Below, one piece after another: positions 21,373-32,092 of a stretch of 64,000 nt of DNA; positions within the stretch are counted from its first letter, which is position 1; every line of letters begins with the position of its first letter. The notes under the pieces were generated by a model. The model saw nothing but the letters and a program-made list of their open reading frames with translations, had not been told where the DNA came from and made no database searches. The position numbers were made by a program, and so were the translations under genes. Source of the stretch: Siphonodentalium dalli. Its lineage: Eukaryota > Mollusca > Scaphopoda > Gadilida > Siphonodentaliidae. The stretch is taken from the NCBI GenBank assembly GCA_032622095.1, contig CP136069.1, positions 3,056,066-3,120,065 of the forward strand. Direction: 5' to 3'.

Positions 21373-21545
21373 ACCACAATGAAACACACGATTAGACCTA
21401 ATAACAATGAAACACACGATTAGACCTAATAACAATGAAACACACGATTAGACCTAATAACAATGAAACACACGATTAGACCTAATAACAATGAAACACA
21501 CGATTAGACCTAATAACAATGAAACACACGATTAGACCTAATACC
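21373..21545. repeat. 28-bp minisatellite, about 6 copies
   Basis: ACAATGAAACACACGATTAG + 'acctaata' repeated with essentially no variation. Confidence 0.95.
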
Positions 21546-21782
21546 TTCTTAAAGCTACAACATCACCAGCCATTTCTGTTAAAATAACGTGCAATCGTGA
21601 ATGATACCGAATCATGCAAAAATTAAGGTCATGACACAGTGCTGGGAGTGGGATAACATTTTGAGAGCAGGATAAATAACACATTCGGTCTTCTGTGAAT
21701 GGGGACATAATTTATATTCTGACATTAAAAGTTGATGAAAATATAATAAATACTTTTATAACTGGGTGGGAGAAAACATTTA

Positions 21783-22113
21783 CAGTAATGCCCTAAATAA
21801 TCGACTCCTCAACCACAACAGAATTATGGGTAACTTTTCAGGATTTAGTGGGGAATACGGCTTGTTGCCATTCATTGGAAAGCTCTCACTCTTACTTGTT
21901 ATATGAACATTTACCATGATAGAAAAATGTGGAGTGATGATACAATCGTTTAACCCTTTCATTGGCAAGTCCGATTTATTGTATCAACCCATATTTCCTT
22001 GATAATTTTTCAAATTTATTGATTATAATAATGTGATACATTGATGGAAAGAGCTCTCAAAAATCGGACTTGGCACTGAAAAGGTTAAGGAGTCGATTAT
22101 TTATGGCATTACT
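21783..22113. mobile_element. Family B MITE interrupted by a short TTAA element
   Basis: CAGTAATGCCCTAAATAATC through 'ggcttgttgccattcattggaaagctctcac', then non-B sequence, a TTAA element at 21950-22088, and 'TTAAGGAGTCGATTATTTATGGCATTACT'. The TTAA element enters at the same right-arm site, TTAAGGAGTCG, as the C element at 14795. Confidence 0.7.
21950..22088. mobile_element. Short TTAA MITE related to C'
   Basis: TTAACCCTTTCATTGGCAAGTCCG to 'cggacttggcactgaaaaGGTTAA', with 'tgtatcaacccatatttcct' inside. The ends match C' but the hairpin module is missing. It is 139 bp long and fits a minimal form of the same family. Confidence 0.75.
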
Positions 22114-22166
22114 ATATGTAAAGGTGAGTGAGAGGAAGTGATTTTGGCTAAGAGTTTGTATTTCTG

Positions 22167-23092
22167 ATTAACCCTTCCATGACTTCCTGTAGGGAGCCCC
22201 ATACAGGTGGCAGCTTGTATTGCTGAGTGTTGTCTGCTCATGTCTGTGTGGGGCTCCATAAGGGTAGTTTAACCCTTCCATGACTTCCTGTAGGGAGCCC
22301 CATACAGGTGGCAGCTTGTATTGCTGAGTGTCGTCTGCTCATGTCTGTGAGGGGCTCCATAAGGGTAGTTTAACCCTTCCATGACTTCCTGTAGGGAGCC
22401 CCATACAGGTGGCAGCTTGTATTGCTGAGTGTCGTCTGCTCATGTCTGTGAGGGGCTCCATAAGGGTAGTTTAAGACTTCCATGACTTCCTGCAGGGAGC
22501 CCCATACAGGTGGCAGCTTGTATTGCTTAGTGTCGTCTGCTCACGTCTGTGAGGGGGTCCATAAGGGTAGTTTAACACTTCCATGACTTCCTGTAGGGAG
22601 CCCCATACAGGTGGCAACTTGTATTGCTAAGTGTCGTCTGCTCATGTCTGTGAGGGGGTCCATAAGGGTAGTTTAACCCTTCCATGACTTCCTGTAGGGA
22701 GCCCCATACAGGTGGCAGCTTGTATTGCTGAGTGTCGTCTGCTCATGTCTGTGAGGGGCTCCATAAGGGTAGTTTAACCCTTCCATGACTTCCTGTAGGG
22801 AGCCCCATACAGGTGGCAGCTTGTATTGCTGAGTGTCGTCTGCTCATGTCTGTGAGGGGCTCCATAAGGGTAGTTTAACCCTTCCATGACTTCCTGTAGG
22901 GAGCCCCATACAGGTGGAAGCTTGTATTGCTGAGTGTCGTCTGCTCATGTCTGTGAGGGGGTCCATAAGGGTAGTTTAACCCTTCCATGACTTCCTGTAG
23001 GGAGCCCCATACAGGTGGCAGCTTGTATTGCTGAGTGTCGTCTGCTCACTTCTGTGAGGGGCTCCATAAGGCATTAGTGAAGCGAGGGTTAA
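22167..23092. repeat. 101-bp satellite built from an F-type TTAA MITE
   Basis: About 9 copies of TTTAACCCTTCCATGACTTC...AGGGAGCCCCATACAGG...GAGTGTCGTCTGCTCATGT...GGGGCTCCATAAGGGTAG, with starts at 22167, 22268, 22369 and so on every 101 bp. Each unit is a complete family F hairpin (AGGGAGCCCCATACA opposite TGTGAGGGGCTCCAT). Adjacent units share one TTTAA, as if MITEs had been joined head to tail. Confidence 0.95.
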
Positions 23093-23394
23093 CATAATAT
23101 AGATTAATATGATAAAGTGGCAGTCTGTTTCACTTTCAATAGAGAACAGATTTAGTGTTGGCTGGACGCCAGTAAGATGAATCGGTACCAATATTAAATG
23201 CATCTAAAAGTACATGATGCAGCAGACACTGATTAAAATCTCAGCTTAAACACCAACGCCATTCACAAAACTAGTTTATTGAGATATGGGTGCAAATGTA
23301 CTGAAGTACCCTATAGAATGATTCTCCATATCAATAAGAATTTCTGAGAATAAATCATCACTTAAACCAACAAATCTCCCCAAACTTCTGCAAG

Positions 23395-23832
23395 TAACGT
23401 GTCTGTCATTTGCAGAATGAGGTCCCCAGAGGGGGGATTTAGTGACATTACCCCGCATAGTGGGCTAGCATCACTAAATCGACCCTCTGGAGACCTCATT
23501 CTGCTTAGGCCCTCAAATGCTAATGGTAGACCTAGGATCAGATAGAAGTTCCCCAGTTGAAATTGGTGATGTTGACCTTTGGGTGCCTCGATTATGGATT
23601 TTACCTTCTGCAAATTAGGGGATATAGAAACTTCCTAGAAGGGAAAACGTAACTAAAACAATGTTAATTTGATACCATAGATACTTCCCAGAAGATGAGG
23701 CCTAAGCAGAATGAGGTCTCCAGAGGGTATATTTGGTGATGCTAGCCTGCTATGTGGGATAGCGTCACTAAATTCACCCTCTGGGGACCTCATTCTGCAA
23801 ATGACAGACACGCTATTTGCAGGCTTGAACTT
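23395..23832. mobile_element. Family D MITE, complete or nearly so
   Basis: Palindrome 1 at 23416-23507 (GAATGAGGTCCCCAGAGG...ctggagacctcattc) and palindrome 2 at 23706-23800. The outer 'gtgtctgtcatttgcag' and 'ctgcaaatgacagacac' are inverted. The spacer includes 'cctcaaatgctaatggtagacctaggatcag' and 'cccagttgaaattggtgatgttgacctttgggtgcctcgattatg', shared with the copy at 31026. Confidence 0.85.
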
Positions 23833-23958
23833 ACTGATTTAACATTTAAAATAGAGCTGTATAATACATGTACATGTATTTACCACTCCAACACCCCTTG
23901 TAACTAATAATAATTAATATTGATCAAAATTTATGATAATAAATCATCATTAGAGAGG

Positions 23959-24783
23959 TACAGTAATCCGGCCATTTATGGGACCATCTCCTTTTAAATA
24001 CCCTGTGCCAATGCATTCTCTTATAGTCGCCTCGCATATATAAGAGAATGCATTGGCCTAACAATTTTTTACAATTAAAAAAAAAAATTCTTGTATTCTT
24101 TAACAATTTTATAATTTCACCCATACAGAGCCCCAGACAAACATGAGCAGACAACACTCTTCTATATGCTTCTATATATGTGTGGGGCTCTCTGCAGGGT
24201 AATGGATGTTTTTTATTTTATGTCCTAAAAATTGTAAGAAACATTTAATTAAAAAACATGATAAAAAGGGTATTTAAAAGGAGATGGTCGCCTCGCATAT
24301 ATAAGAGAATGCATTGGCCTAACATATATAAGAGAATGCATTGGCCTAACAAATTTTTATCATTTGTTATTATTTTTTCTTACATTCTATAACAATTTTT
24401 ATATTTTTTTTCTTATATTCTTTAACAATTTTATAATTTCACCCATACAGAGCCCCAGACAAACATGAGCAGACGACACTCAGTACACATGCTTCTATAT
24501 ATGTATGGGGCTCCCTGCAGGGGTTCGAAAATTAAGTGGGCCTTTAACGGGGAATTCTACCATAAGTCCGGTCATGGGACCATCTCCTGTTATACTGAAC
24601 AGAAAATATTCAACAAATGAATGAATTTGAGCCATGGATGAGCGCAAAATACACTCATGTGCTCTATGAAAGATGCAAACAACATGGTAATTATAATGAA
24701 TTTGTTGCATATATTCTGTTAAGTACATGTATAAAAGGGAATGGTCCCATAAATGGCTGGATTTAGTGTACAGTACCCCTTTA
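23959..24783. mobile_element. Family G element with C and F modules inside
   Basis: The left end is CAGTAATCCGGCCATTTATG + 'ggaccatctccttttaaata'. The right end is 'aaaagggaatggtcccataaatggctggatttagtgtacagta'. A second inner pair ('ccatctccttttaaatacccTG' near 23985 and 'agggtatttaaaaggagatgg' near 24268) brackets a C-type hairpin, an F segment (about 24118-24205) and A/T spacer. A partial duplication follows, with another F segment (about 24440-24530). The exact borders and insertion order are uncertain. Confidence 0.55.
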
Positions 24784-24839
24784 AGTACAATGTAGTTATA
24801 TATTCAGAATGCAAAATAGAGTTGAGTAAAGCTACTAAC

Positions 24840-24935
24840 CTTTCGTATGATCCAGATGACCGCCTACGGTGTGCGGCTGTGGTTCGTTGGTCGCTTCGAG
24901 CTCTGCTCACGTTATCATGATACGACTGGCACCTC
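24840..24935 (-). CDS. Candidate internal exon of an unidentified host gene
   Basis: On the minus strand a 96-bp open stretch is preceded by a good acceptor (pyrimidine-rich 'catttcattcacagcatttcAG') and followed by a fair donor (GAAAG|GTTAGT). It would encode about 31 residues including SYHDNVSRARSDQRTTAAHR, basic and Arg/Ser-rich. It stands out by higher GC content and lies between repeat blocks. Length divisible by three would make it a symmetric exon. I do not recognise the family and see no neighbouring exon within the repeats on either side. A chance open frame with splice-like ends remains quite possible. Confidence 0.3.
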
Positions 24936-25299
24936 CTGAAATGCTGTGAATGAAATATAATGTTAATTGAAACACTTGCCTGCACTTTGATACAACAGAT
25001 ACAAGTGACCACCTTGGTTATCATCATACATGTAACCGTGTGAACAATAGGCGATAGCCATTTGTCAATAGGAAACACTTACTTTCGGCAAAAGTGTTTG
25101 GGGCTTCCCCGACAGTTTTAAACCAAAATATTTTTCCCACATTTTTCAAGAAAATTTTTGAATTTATTATTTGAATTTATTATTTATTATTTGAATTTAT
25201 TATTTGAATTTTTGTTTTTAGATTGAACTCCTTGCTCAATTTAACAGAATATTTGTTTTTAAATCAAATTTTTATTAATCTAACACCTTATAACATTGT

Positions 25300-25862
25300 C
25301 AGGGGGACAGGTGTCTAGGCAATATTTCAAATCAATAATAAAAGGTCAGCTGACCACAGTGTCCCCCGAAAAAGTGGTAAGTCGATGCCGCTTTGTTAAA
25401 GAAATTTTTTTGAAATTTTGAAATGTTGAAATTTTCTAAGTCGAAAAGGGTTAATAACTCCGTAAAAAAAAAAAAAATCCGTCCTCTATATACATGTTGC
25501 ACATCTCCAATATGTGGATAACAATACTCTGAAGTTTCAAATATCTACAATCAAAACTGTAGGAGGAGTTGATTACACCATGAAGGTACCCTCATACAGA
25601 AAATTATAAAAAATGTTGAAATTTTCTAAGTCGAAAAGGGTTAATAATTTTTCTGTCATCTATATACATGTTGCACATCTTCAATATATGGGCAACAATA
25701 TTCTGAAGTTTCAAATCTCTAGGATGAAAACTGTGGGAGGAGTTGATTACACCATGAAGGTACCTTCATACTGAAAATCTCTGGGATGAAATCTGTAGGA
25801 CGGACGGACCCCGTTTCTATAGTCCCCCAAAAATAAATTTTTCGGGGGACAATAACCTTACA
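25300..25862. repeat. Degenerate repeat block, unit about 188 bp
   Basis: 'gttgaaattttctaagtcgaaaagggttaata' occurs at about 25423 and 25612, each followed by 'tctatatacatgttgcacatct', 'caacaataNtctgaagtttcaaat' and 'gtgggaggagttgattacaccatgaaggtacc'. The block opens with 'gtcagggggacag' and ends 'ggacggaccccg...cccccaaaaataaatttttcgggggac', so its ends share a GGGGGAC motif. It looks like a dispersed repeat of the molluscan 'gagttgattacacc' type. Confidence 0.6.
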
Positions 25863-25871
25863 ACTCCTTAC

Positions 25872-25951
25872 AACGGCCCTGTGCCAATGCATTCTCTTAT
25901 ATATGCGTGTCGACCATAGGTCGCCTCGCATATATAAGAGAATGCATTGGG
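25872..25951. mobile_element. Family C single-hairpin fragment
   Basis: 'cggccctgtgccaatgcattctcttatat...ataagagaatgcattgggttaacacat'. This is the first hairpin only, with one loop change (gcgtgtcgacc). Confidence 0.75.
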
Positions 25952-25999
25952 TTAACACATATTAACGAGAGGCCGATCACGATCGGCAGATGTTTAACC

Positions 26000-27935
26000 C
26001 ATACCTTGGCGATAGCGATTAGCTATTTTTATAAATTTTATAAATCCTTACATCAACCTTTTCATGAGTGCTAAAGTTTCAACAATTCACACTTAATATA
26101 GTGATCATGTGAAAAATATTTAGTTATCACATTGTGACAACAGGATTGGCGGAGGATGGTAATATTTTTAAGCAAATAAACCAAATGACCCTCACTATGC
26201 AGGTTAGGGGTGTGTTCTTGTCAACTATGCCAAGAACTACATGTATAAACATAATCAATGGAAATATTTGAGTTATCAAATCGGATAGAATAGGGTTAAT
26301 CTTACCCAAACTAATGAACTGATAAACACAAAATAGTCTATACAAAGCATGTCATTGGATTTAGAAACCCATACAATAAGTCAGTCTCAAGAATACCAGC
26401 ACCATTAATATTACCCTGGAGCCCAAATGCAATTGAGGGAATTTCAAAATAAGACATTTCCTCTAATGATGAATATATAATTGGTGATTTATTGAAACCC
26501 TTACTGAACCTGGATCAAAGTGAAATGGATAATATTATATCTGTCTATCACATAATATGTGTCTATGGAATGGTTTAATTTTAATCCCAAATCCATGCAA
26601 ATCAAAAGTGGATCACCATCAACCTGGACATAATATAGGAGAATGATCAAATGAAAAGCATCAAAACCATATGATGTGTGGAGAGGGTTAATCATTTGCA
26701 ACGACATCATATCATGGAACTGGGAATGTGTGGATTAATTTTTGTCTAAGATAAGACAACAGTGTATGTAGACAACAATGTCTGCAAAACATCCCTACAA
26801 AGTAACAATGGACTATTTCAATTTAATATTTTAGAATAGGTGTTCTATAGTGTTTACATAAACTTTAGTAATGAACCTGTTTCAGTAAAGGGGTTAATTT
26901 AATATTGCACAGAAAACAGAACTCCACCAGATAGCCATCAATCAATTTGACATTAATATGATAACAAATCCTGCCAGCCAACAGTACCACTATCAGGCTT
27001 TATAGCATGTCCCTAGTGATAATTAACTCATTTCAATTACACACATAGTCTGCCAGAATGTTCTCTTAAAATTCCCAGCAGTAATTACTTGAATTATAAA
27101 GGGTCATAACTCTGTTAAAATATATCGGATCAAACCCATATTCAAACTCGATCTGTATTTAGGGGTGATAAATTCATATACCAAATTTGGTGCTGATCAG
27201 ATGAAAAATGTTTTGAGTCATAGCAGCTTGGGTGAATGAATTCTAAGTAAACATAAGAGTGAAAAGGATTAATTAAACAATACCAAAAACCATACAAACG
27301 AAGAACATGCTAAGAAAAACCTAGGTAAGAAATATGAGGCAGATCAGAAGAAATATGTTCAACTTATTGCATTGGATAGCATGTGTGTAAAGGGTTAATT
27401 ATTTTCTAAACCGATCAACCAATCAATACCAAAAACTATACAGATGAGGGGCATGTCATCATAAACCTACATATCAAATATGAACACAATCGGACAAAAT
27501 ATACTTCGGTTTTAGCATCGGATTTTTGTTTTTTTAATTTTATTTTTGAAAAAAGGGTCATAACTCCTTTAAAATAAATCGGATCAAACCCATATTCGAA
27601 CTCGATCTGTATTTTGGGCTCCGAAACTCGCATACCAAATTTGGTTCCGATCAGATAAAAATTGTTCGAGTTATGACAGCATGCGTGAATTCGAGGTCGA
27701 AAAAGGGCCATAACTCCGTAAAAAAAAGCTCGGATCAAACCCATATTCGAACTCGATCTGTATTTGATGCTGACAAATTCATATACAAAATTTGGTTCCG
27801 ATCAGATATAAAATGTTCGAGTTATCGCACCATGCGTAAAGTGTCTACAGACAGACAGACAGACAGACGGACTAACGACGAGTGGTCAATCCGGACGTTG
27901 ACACTATGTTTACCATACTATGGTATGGGTAAACA
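26000..27935. repeat. Degenerate long-period repeats, no gene
   Basis: From about 27060 three units of roughly 180-200 bp are clear: 'gggtcataactc...aaaatNaatcggatcaaacccatattcgaactcgatctgtat...cataccaaatttggttccgatcagat...gttcgagttat'. The region 26000-27060 carries more diverged relatives, each marked by 'gggttaat'. The block ends with (ACAG/ACGG) runs at 27848-27870 and a perfect palindrome 'gtttaccatac/gtatgggtaaac' at 27908-27934. Stops fall in all frames. Confidence 0.65.
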
Positions 27936-27937
27936 TA

Positions 27938-28147
27938 AAAATGATAAAATTGTCAAAGAATGTTTTTTTAGGCCAATGCATTCTCTTATATATGCGAGGC
28001 GACCTATGGTCGACTCGCATATATAAGAGAATGCATTGGCACAGGGCATAACTGTAACCATCACAATGTGGTCAATGAACCGGTTCCAATGATATCCATA
28101 TTTGTATGGTGTTATTGAGACAGACCGAAGATATTTTAGGCTGTTGA
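27938..28147. mobile_element. Family C right-half fragment
   Basis: 'gataaaattgtcaaagaatg', one intact hairpin (about 27971-28040), 'cacagggcataactgtaaccatcacaatgtggtcaatgaaccggttcc' and 'cagaccgaagatattttaggctgttgaa'. The final TTAA end is lost. Confidence 0.8.
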
Positions 28148-28198
28148 ATGGGTTTATTGAATGGAATAAGGGTAGGATCATGTAATAATATAAAGTTA

Positions 28199-28358
28199 TT
28201 ATACAATGTTGTGTACAGTATGAGTTTTTCTTGTACAAGTCCAGGTTGTGGTGAAAAGTCATATTGGACGAGACACGCAGTGTCAAGTCCAATATGACTT
28301 TTCACCACAACCTGGACAGGTACAAGAAAAACTCATACTGTACACAACATTGTATAAT
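28199..28358. repeat. 160-bp near-perfect hairpin
   Basis: TTATACAATGTTGTGTACAG at the left is matched by CTGTACACAACATTGTATAA at the right. The arms of about 75 bp continue inward through 'gagtttttcttgtac', 'aggttgtggtgaaaagtcatattggac' to a loop 'gagacacgcagtgtcaa'. Only a few mismatches or small gaps occur. It could be a MITE or a hairpin-RNA source; I see no flanking target duplication. Confidence 0.85.
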
Positions 28359-28589
28359 GACATTTTTATTATCCATCTTTATGTTTATCCAAATTTTGGG
28401 AATAAAACTTTTGTGGTTATTTTTGGTATTTGTCGGCACTTAATTCTCTATAAAAGCCTGTATTTTGATCATCAGAAAGCATGATTTGGAAAAGTAAACA
28501 CGGATGTGAGAAAAAAACTCAATGCGGAAGTGAAACGTCTGCTAAAATCCATCAGCGTTGCGCACGCATCACAATTTCACCGATCATTT

Positions 28590-28756
28590 CATAACTTTTC
28601 AGAATTTAGTCGGAAACATGGCTTGTTGGCATTCATCGGAAAGCTCTAAATGAGAGCTTTCTGAATAATGGCAACAAGCCATATTTGCGACTAAATCCTG
28701 AAAATTTACCCAAAATTCTGCTGTGGTTAAGGAGTCGATTATTTAGGGCATTACTG
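28590..28756. mobile_element. Family B MITE, left end missing
   Basis: 'aacttttcagaatttagtcggaaacatggcttgttggcattcatcggaaagctct' and its inverse, ending 'gattatttagggcattactg' followed by TA. The first 45 bp of the left arm is absent. Confidence 0.75.
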
Positions 28757-29106
28757 TATATTGTCAGAGTGTATTTTTGAGGCTAGGTTTGGTCAAATGT
28801 TGGGGAAAAAATTAGTTGAATTTCATGGCAATTTCTTTTTTTTCAGTGATATACTTGCTTTCATACTGGGTATAAGAATGCATCCATGCGATTGCTCACT
28901 TTCTTTTTGTTAAAAAAGTTTCGCAGGAGTTACCATGTCGCATTGATATATTATTAACCTTCATATCGACGGAATTTATCGTAATAATTGTGTTGTTTTG
29001 CAGTTGCAAAAGAGAGTTCAGCTTTTGTACATGTACCTGTTATGATTATAATTTGTTCTGTTATTCAAGAATGATTTGAATAAATTTTTCTTCTGCTTGA
29101 TAAAAT

Positions 29107-29568
29107 TTAAAGGTACTCAATCCGATTCGATGGTCCCCATATCATCAGATTCCAACAACAACAATTTTTTCTGAAATGCCGCTTCAGTTATCAGAATCGA
29201 TTAATTAACCAAAAATAATGCTAACCACAGTAAAATATAGTATAAAATTGCCCAAAACCTGTTATTTATAACAACATTTTGTTCAACAAAATTTTGCCGG
29301 TTTGTCAAATATCTGACATAACAAAATCACTTGATTTTATATTTATCCATCTTCGTCCGCAAATTTGGTCCCAGACAGTATTCTCGTCGACTTTTAGTGG
29401 GCCACTAAATATTCGAGGTGGTGAAAAATAATAGATTTAAAAAATTGATATCTGATCACTCTGATCACTCTGAGCTTTGAGGGTTCCTCGACTGGAATCA
29501 AATATTTTTAACCCCGAAGCCAAAGAAATAGTTATTTATGAGGGTCTGATCGGATTGAGTACCTTTAA
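29107..29568. mobile_element. TTAA element H, 16-bp terminal repeat
   Basis: TTAA (29107) + AGGTACTCAATCCGAT and ATCGGATTGAGTACCT + TTAA (29565): a perfect 16-bp inverted repeat with TTAA on both sides. It is about 454 bp between the TTAAs, AT-rich, with no transposase. It is the only copy in the window. The end sequence differs from C, C' and the 9.6-kb element, so it is another TTAA-targeting family. Confidence 0.8.
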
Positions 29569-30070
29569 TACTAGTAGTCCTGTTGTCTGTTCAGTATTTA
29601 CTATCACTTTTTTTCAACATTTTGGGACATATTTGTTGTACATGCTCAATATTGTATCATGGAAGATATCAAAAGATTTATTGCAATCAGTGTTAGTCAA
29701 TACATTAATCAAGTCATTAGTGATTAAAGTGTTAATTAGGGAAGGTTTTTCTCACCGTTTTTGGCAGATGAGTCCTGATCCCTTGATAAATCGGCGGTTT
29801 GCTACAGACGCATCTACACGTGGGACATCTCTGACTGTCATAAAATACGACCTGCGTATTCGAACATATCCCCTGTATCATTTCCAACACTGAGTGAATC
29901 TAATAGACACAGTATCCTCTAAACAAGCCCTATACATGTACATGTAATATCATGTGCAAAATTCTCCATATCCTCATCAAATCTCAATAAGAACTTTCAA
30001 ACTCCCAGAAGTTACCGATGCCAGTCGATGTAAATGAGAGAATATTTATCAGATTCGAGGAGAATTCTTG

Positions 30071-30187
30071 TGATATTGATACTGGTATATGCTCCGTGGT
30101 GATATTAATACTGGTATATGCTCCGTGGTGATATTAATACTGGTATATGCTCCGTGGTGATATTAATACTGGTATATGCTCCGTGGT
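30071..30187. repeat. 29-bp minisatellite, 4 copies
   Basis: GATATTRATACTGGTATATG + 'ctccgtggt' repeated four times with a 29-bp step. Confidence 0.9.
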
Positions 30188-30322
30188 TTCATATATAAAA
30201 CTGACCTCACTGGGATGATTAAGTTGGTAGAATCCCCATCACAAATCATTCAGAATCCTCGTAAAAATAAAGTTCAACAATAAATCTCCCAAAAGTTACA
30301 CGACAGAAGATCTAAGAAACTA

Positions 30323-30393
30323 ACATTCATTCATTAGACTAGTTCCCTGCTGGCCTTACATTCATTCATTAGACTAGTTCCCTGCTGGCCTTA
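30323..30393. repeat. 35-bp direct duplication
   Basis: ACATTCATTCATTAGACTAG + 'ttccctgctggcctta' appears twice in tandem. Confidence 0.9.
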
Positions 30394-30491
30394 GGTGCAC
30401 AATCAATTAAAACCAAACATAAGCCTAATGCCGATATACCAGAGCAACACATCACATCTTCAGTCAGAAGAATTTAAACTAGCAGGTAATC

Positions 30492-31018
30492 ACATGGCCA
30501 GAAAGATGGATCCCTCTGCAATGTTAGGCCGTAATTATAATAATGTTTGTTTACCCTGTGCCAATGCAATCTCTTATATATGCGAGTCGACCATAGGTCG
30601 CCTCGCATATATAAGAGAATGCATTGGCCTAACAATTTTTTATCATTTTTAAAAAATAAATGTTTCTTACAATTTTTAGGACATAAAATAAAAAACATCC
30701 ATTACCCTGCAGGGAGCCCAACACATACCGGTATATAGAAGCATATAGAAGAGTGTCGTCTGCTCATGTTTGTCTGGGGCTCTGTATGGGTGAAATTATA
30801 AATTGTTAAAGAATACCGGTACAAGAAAAAATAATTAAAATTGGAAAAAATTGTTAGGCCAATGCATTCTCTTATATATGAGGGGTGACCTATGGTCGAC
30901 TCGCATATATAAGAGAATGCATTGGCACAGGGCATAACTGTAACCATCACAATGAGATCATGGCCAGAAAGATGGATCCCTCTGCAATGTTAGGCCGTAA
31001 TTATAATGTTTGTTTACT
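30492..31018. mobile_element. Composite C-F-C MITE flanked by 60-bp direct repeats
   Basis: The core (about 30556-30950) has hairpin 1, an inverted family F segment (about 30700-30790, 'gagtgtcgtctgctcatgtt') and hairpin 2, ending 'cacagggcataactgtaaccatcacaatg'. Both sides carry the same host-like sequence, CATGGCCAGAAAGATGGATC...'ctctgcaatgttaggccgtaattataat...gtttgtttac' (30494-30555 and 30959-31017). That is too long for a target duplication, so the flank itself was duplicated. Confidence 0.8.
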
Positions 31019-31025
31019 CCCTCCA

Positions 31026-31487
31026 AGCAAGCCTGCAAATAGTGTGTCTGTCATTTGCAGAATGAGGCCCCCAGAGGGTGAATTTAGTGATGCCATCTTG
31101 CATAATGGGCTAGCATAACTAAATTCACCCTCTGGGGACCTCATTCTGCTTAGGCCCTCAACTGCTATGGTAGACCTACATGTATGATCAGATTGAAGTT
31201 CCTCAGTTGAAGTTGGTGATGTTCACCCATTGGGCACCTCGATTATGGATTTTACCTTCTGCAAATTAGGGGATATAGAAACTTCCCAGATGGGAAAAAG
31301 TCACTAAAAACAATGTTAATTTGATACTATAGATACTTCCCAGAAGATGAGTCCTAAGCAGAATGAGGTCGCCAGAGGGTGAATTTGGTGATGCTAGCCC
31401 GCTGTGCGGGATAGCATCACTAAATTCACCCTCTGGGGACCTCATTCTGCAAATGACAGACACGCTACATGTATTTACAGGCTTGTC
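31026..31487. mobile_element. Family D MITE, complete
   Basis: 'agcctgcaaatagtgtgtctgtcatttgcagaatgagg' at left and 'cctcattctgcaaatgacagacac...tttacaggctt' at right. Palindromes lie at about 31061-31147 and 31360-31448. The spacer is shared with the 23395 copy (taggccctcaa, cccattgggcacctcgattatgg, 'aggggatatagaaacttcc'). Confidence 0.85.
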
Positions 31488-31832
31488 CTACCCAATCACA
31501 AAATTATTGGTCGGGAGAGGAGAAACACAAAATCTATTAAGGGTGACCTTAACAGATATTTATAGCCAACTGTTTTTTTGGCACATCAGGGGGATGTTCA
31601 ACGGGAGTATACTAGTATCTCATTGGGTCGGGGAGTATATCTCATTGGGTCGCTGACTGTATGTGTTAGAGCTCTCTCATTGCTAAAGCACAGGCATTGT
31701 TTTGTTTTTCTATGTTTTTTTATTTCCGCCTGATGTCGTAATTTGGCATGATTTTCCTGTTAGATTATTGATCCACGAATATCAGTGTATGATTTACTCT
31801 TTATACATGTATTAGCTATTAGACAGGAAGTT

Positions 31833-31930
31833 GTGTGTCTGACATTTACACACTGGGTCCCACACAGGGTGAATTTAGTGACGCTATCCTGCATGGTGTG
31901 GTATTGTCACTAAACTCACCCTCTGGCAGG
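31833..31930. mobile_element. Diverged family D palindrome
   Basis: 'gtgtgtctgacatttacacactgggtcccacacagggtgaatttagtgacgctatcc' opposite 'gtattgtcactaaactcaccctctgg'. The arm is clearly D, but several changes separate it from the others, so this is an older copy. Confidence 0.55.
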
Positions 31931-32092
31931 GGTCGATTTAATGTTTTAAATTTGTATAGCATTTTGCAGCACTGGGTAGATTTTGTATAGCATTCCCTAC
32001 CAATACATGTCTTTTCATTGTAAATTGGTTACCAGAAATTGGAAATCGCATCACAAATTGCAATGAGAATCCAGTTAAATCGAGCCCTGCCC

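Noticed and set aside
29477-29893. 138-codon ORF near 29.5 kb
   Set aside because: It begins inside TTAA element H and runs out of it. There is no recognisable domain, and composition is like the surrounding AT-rich DNA.
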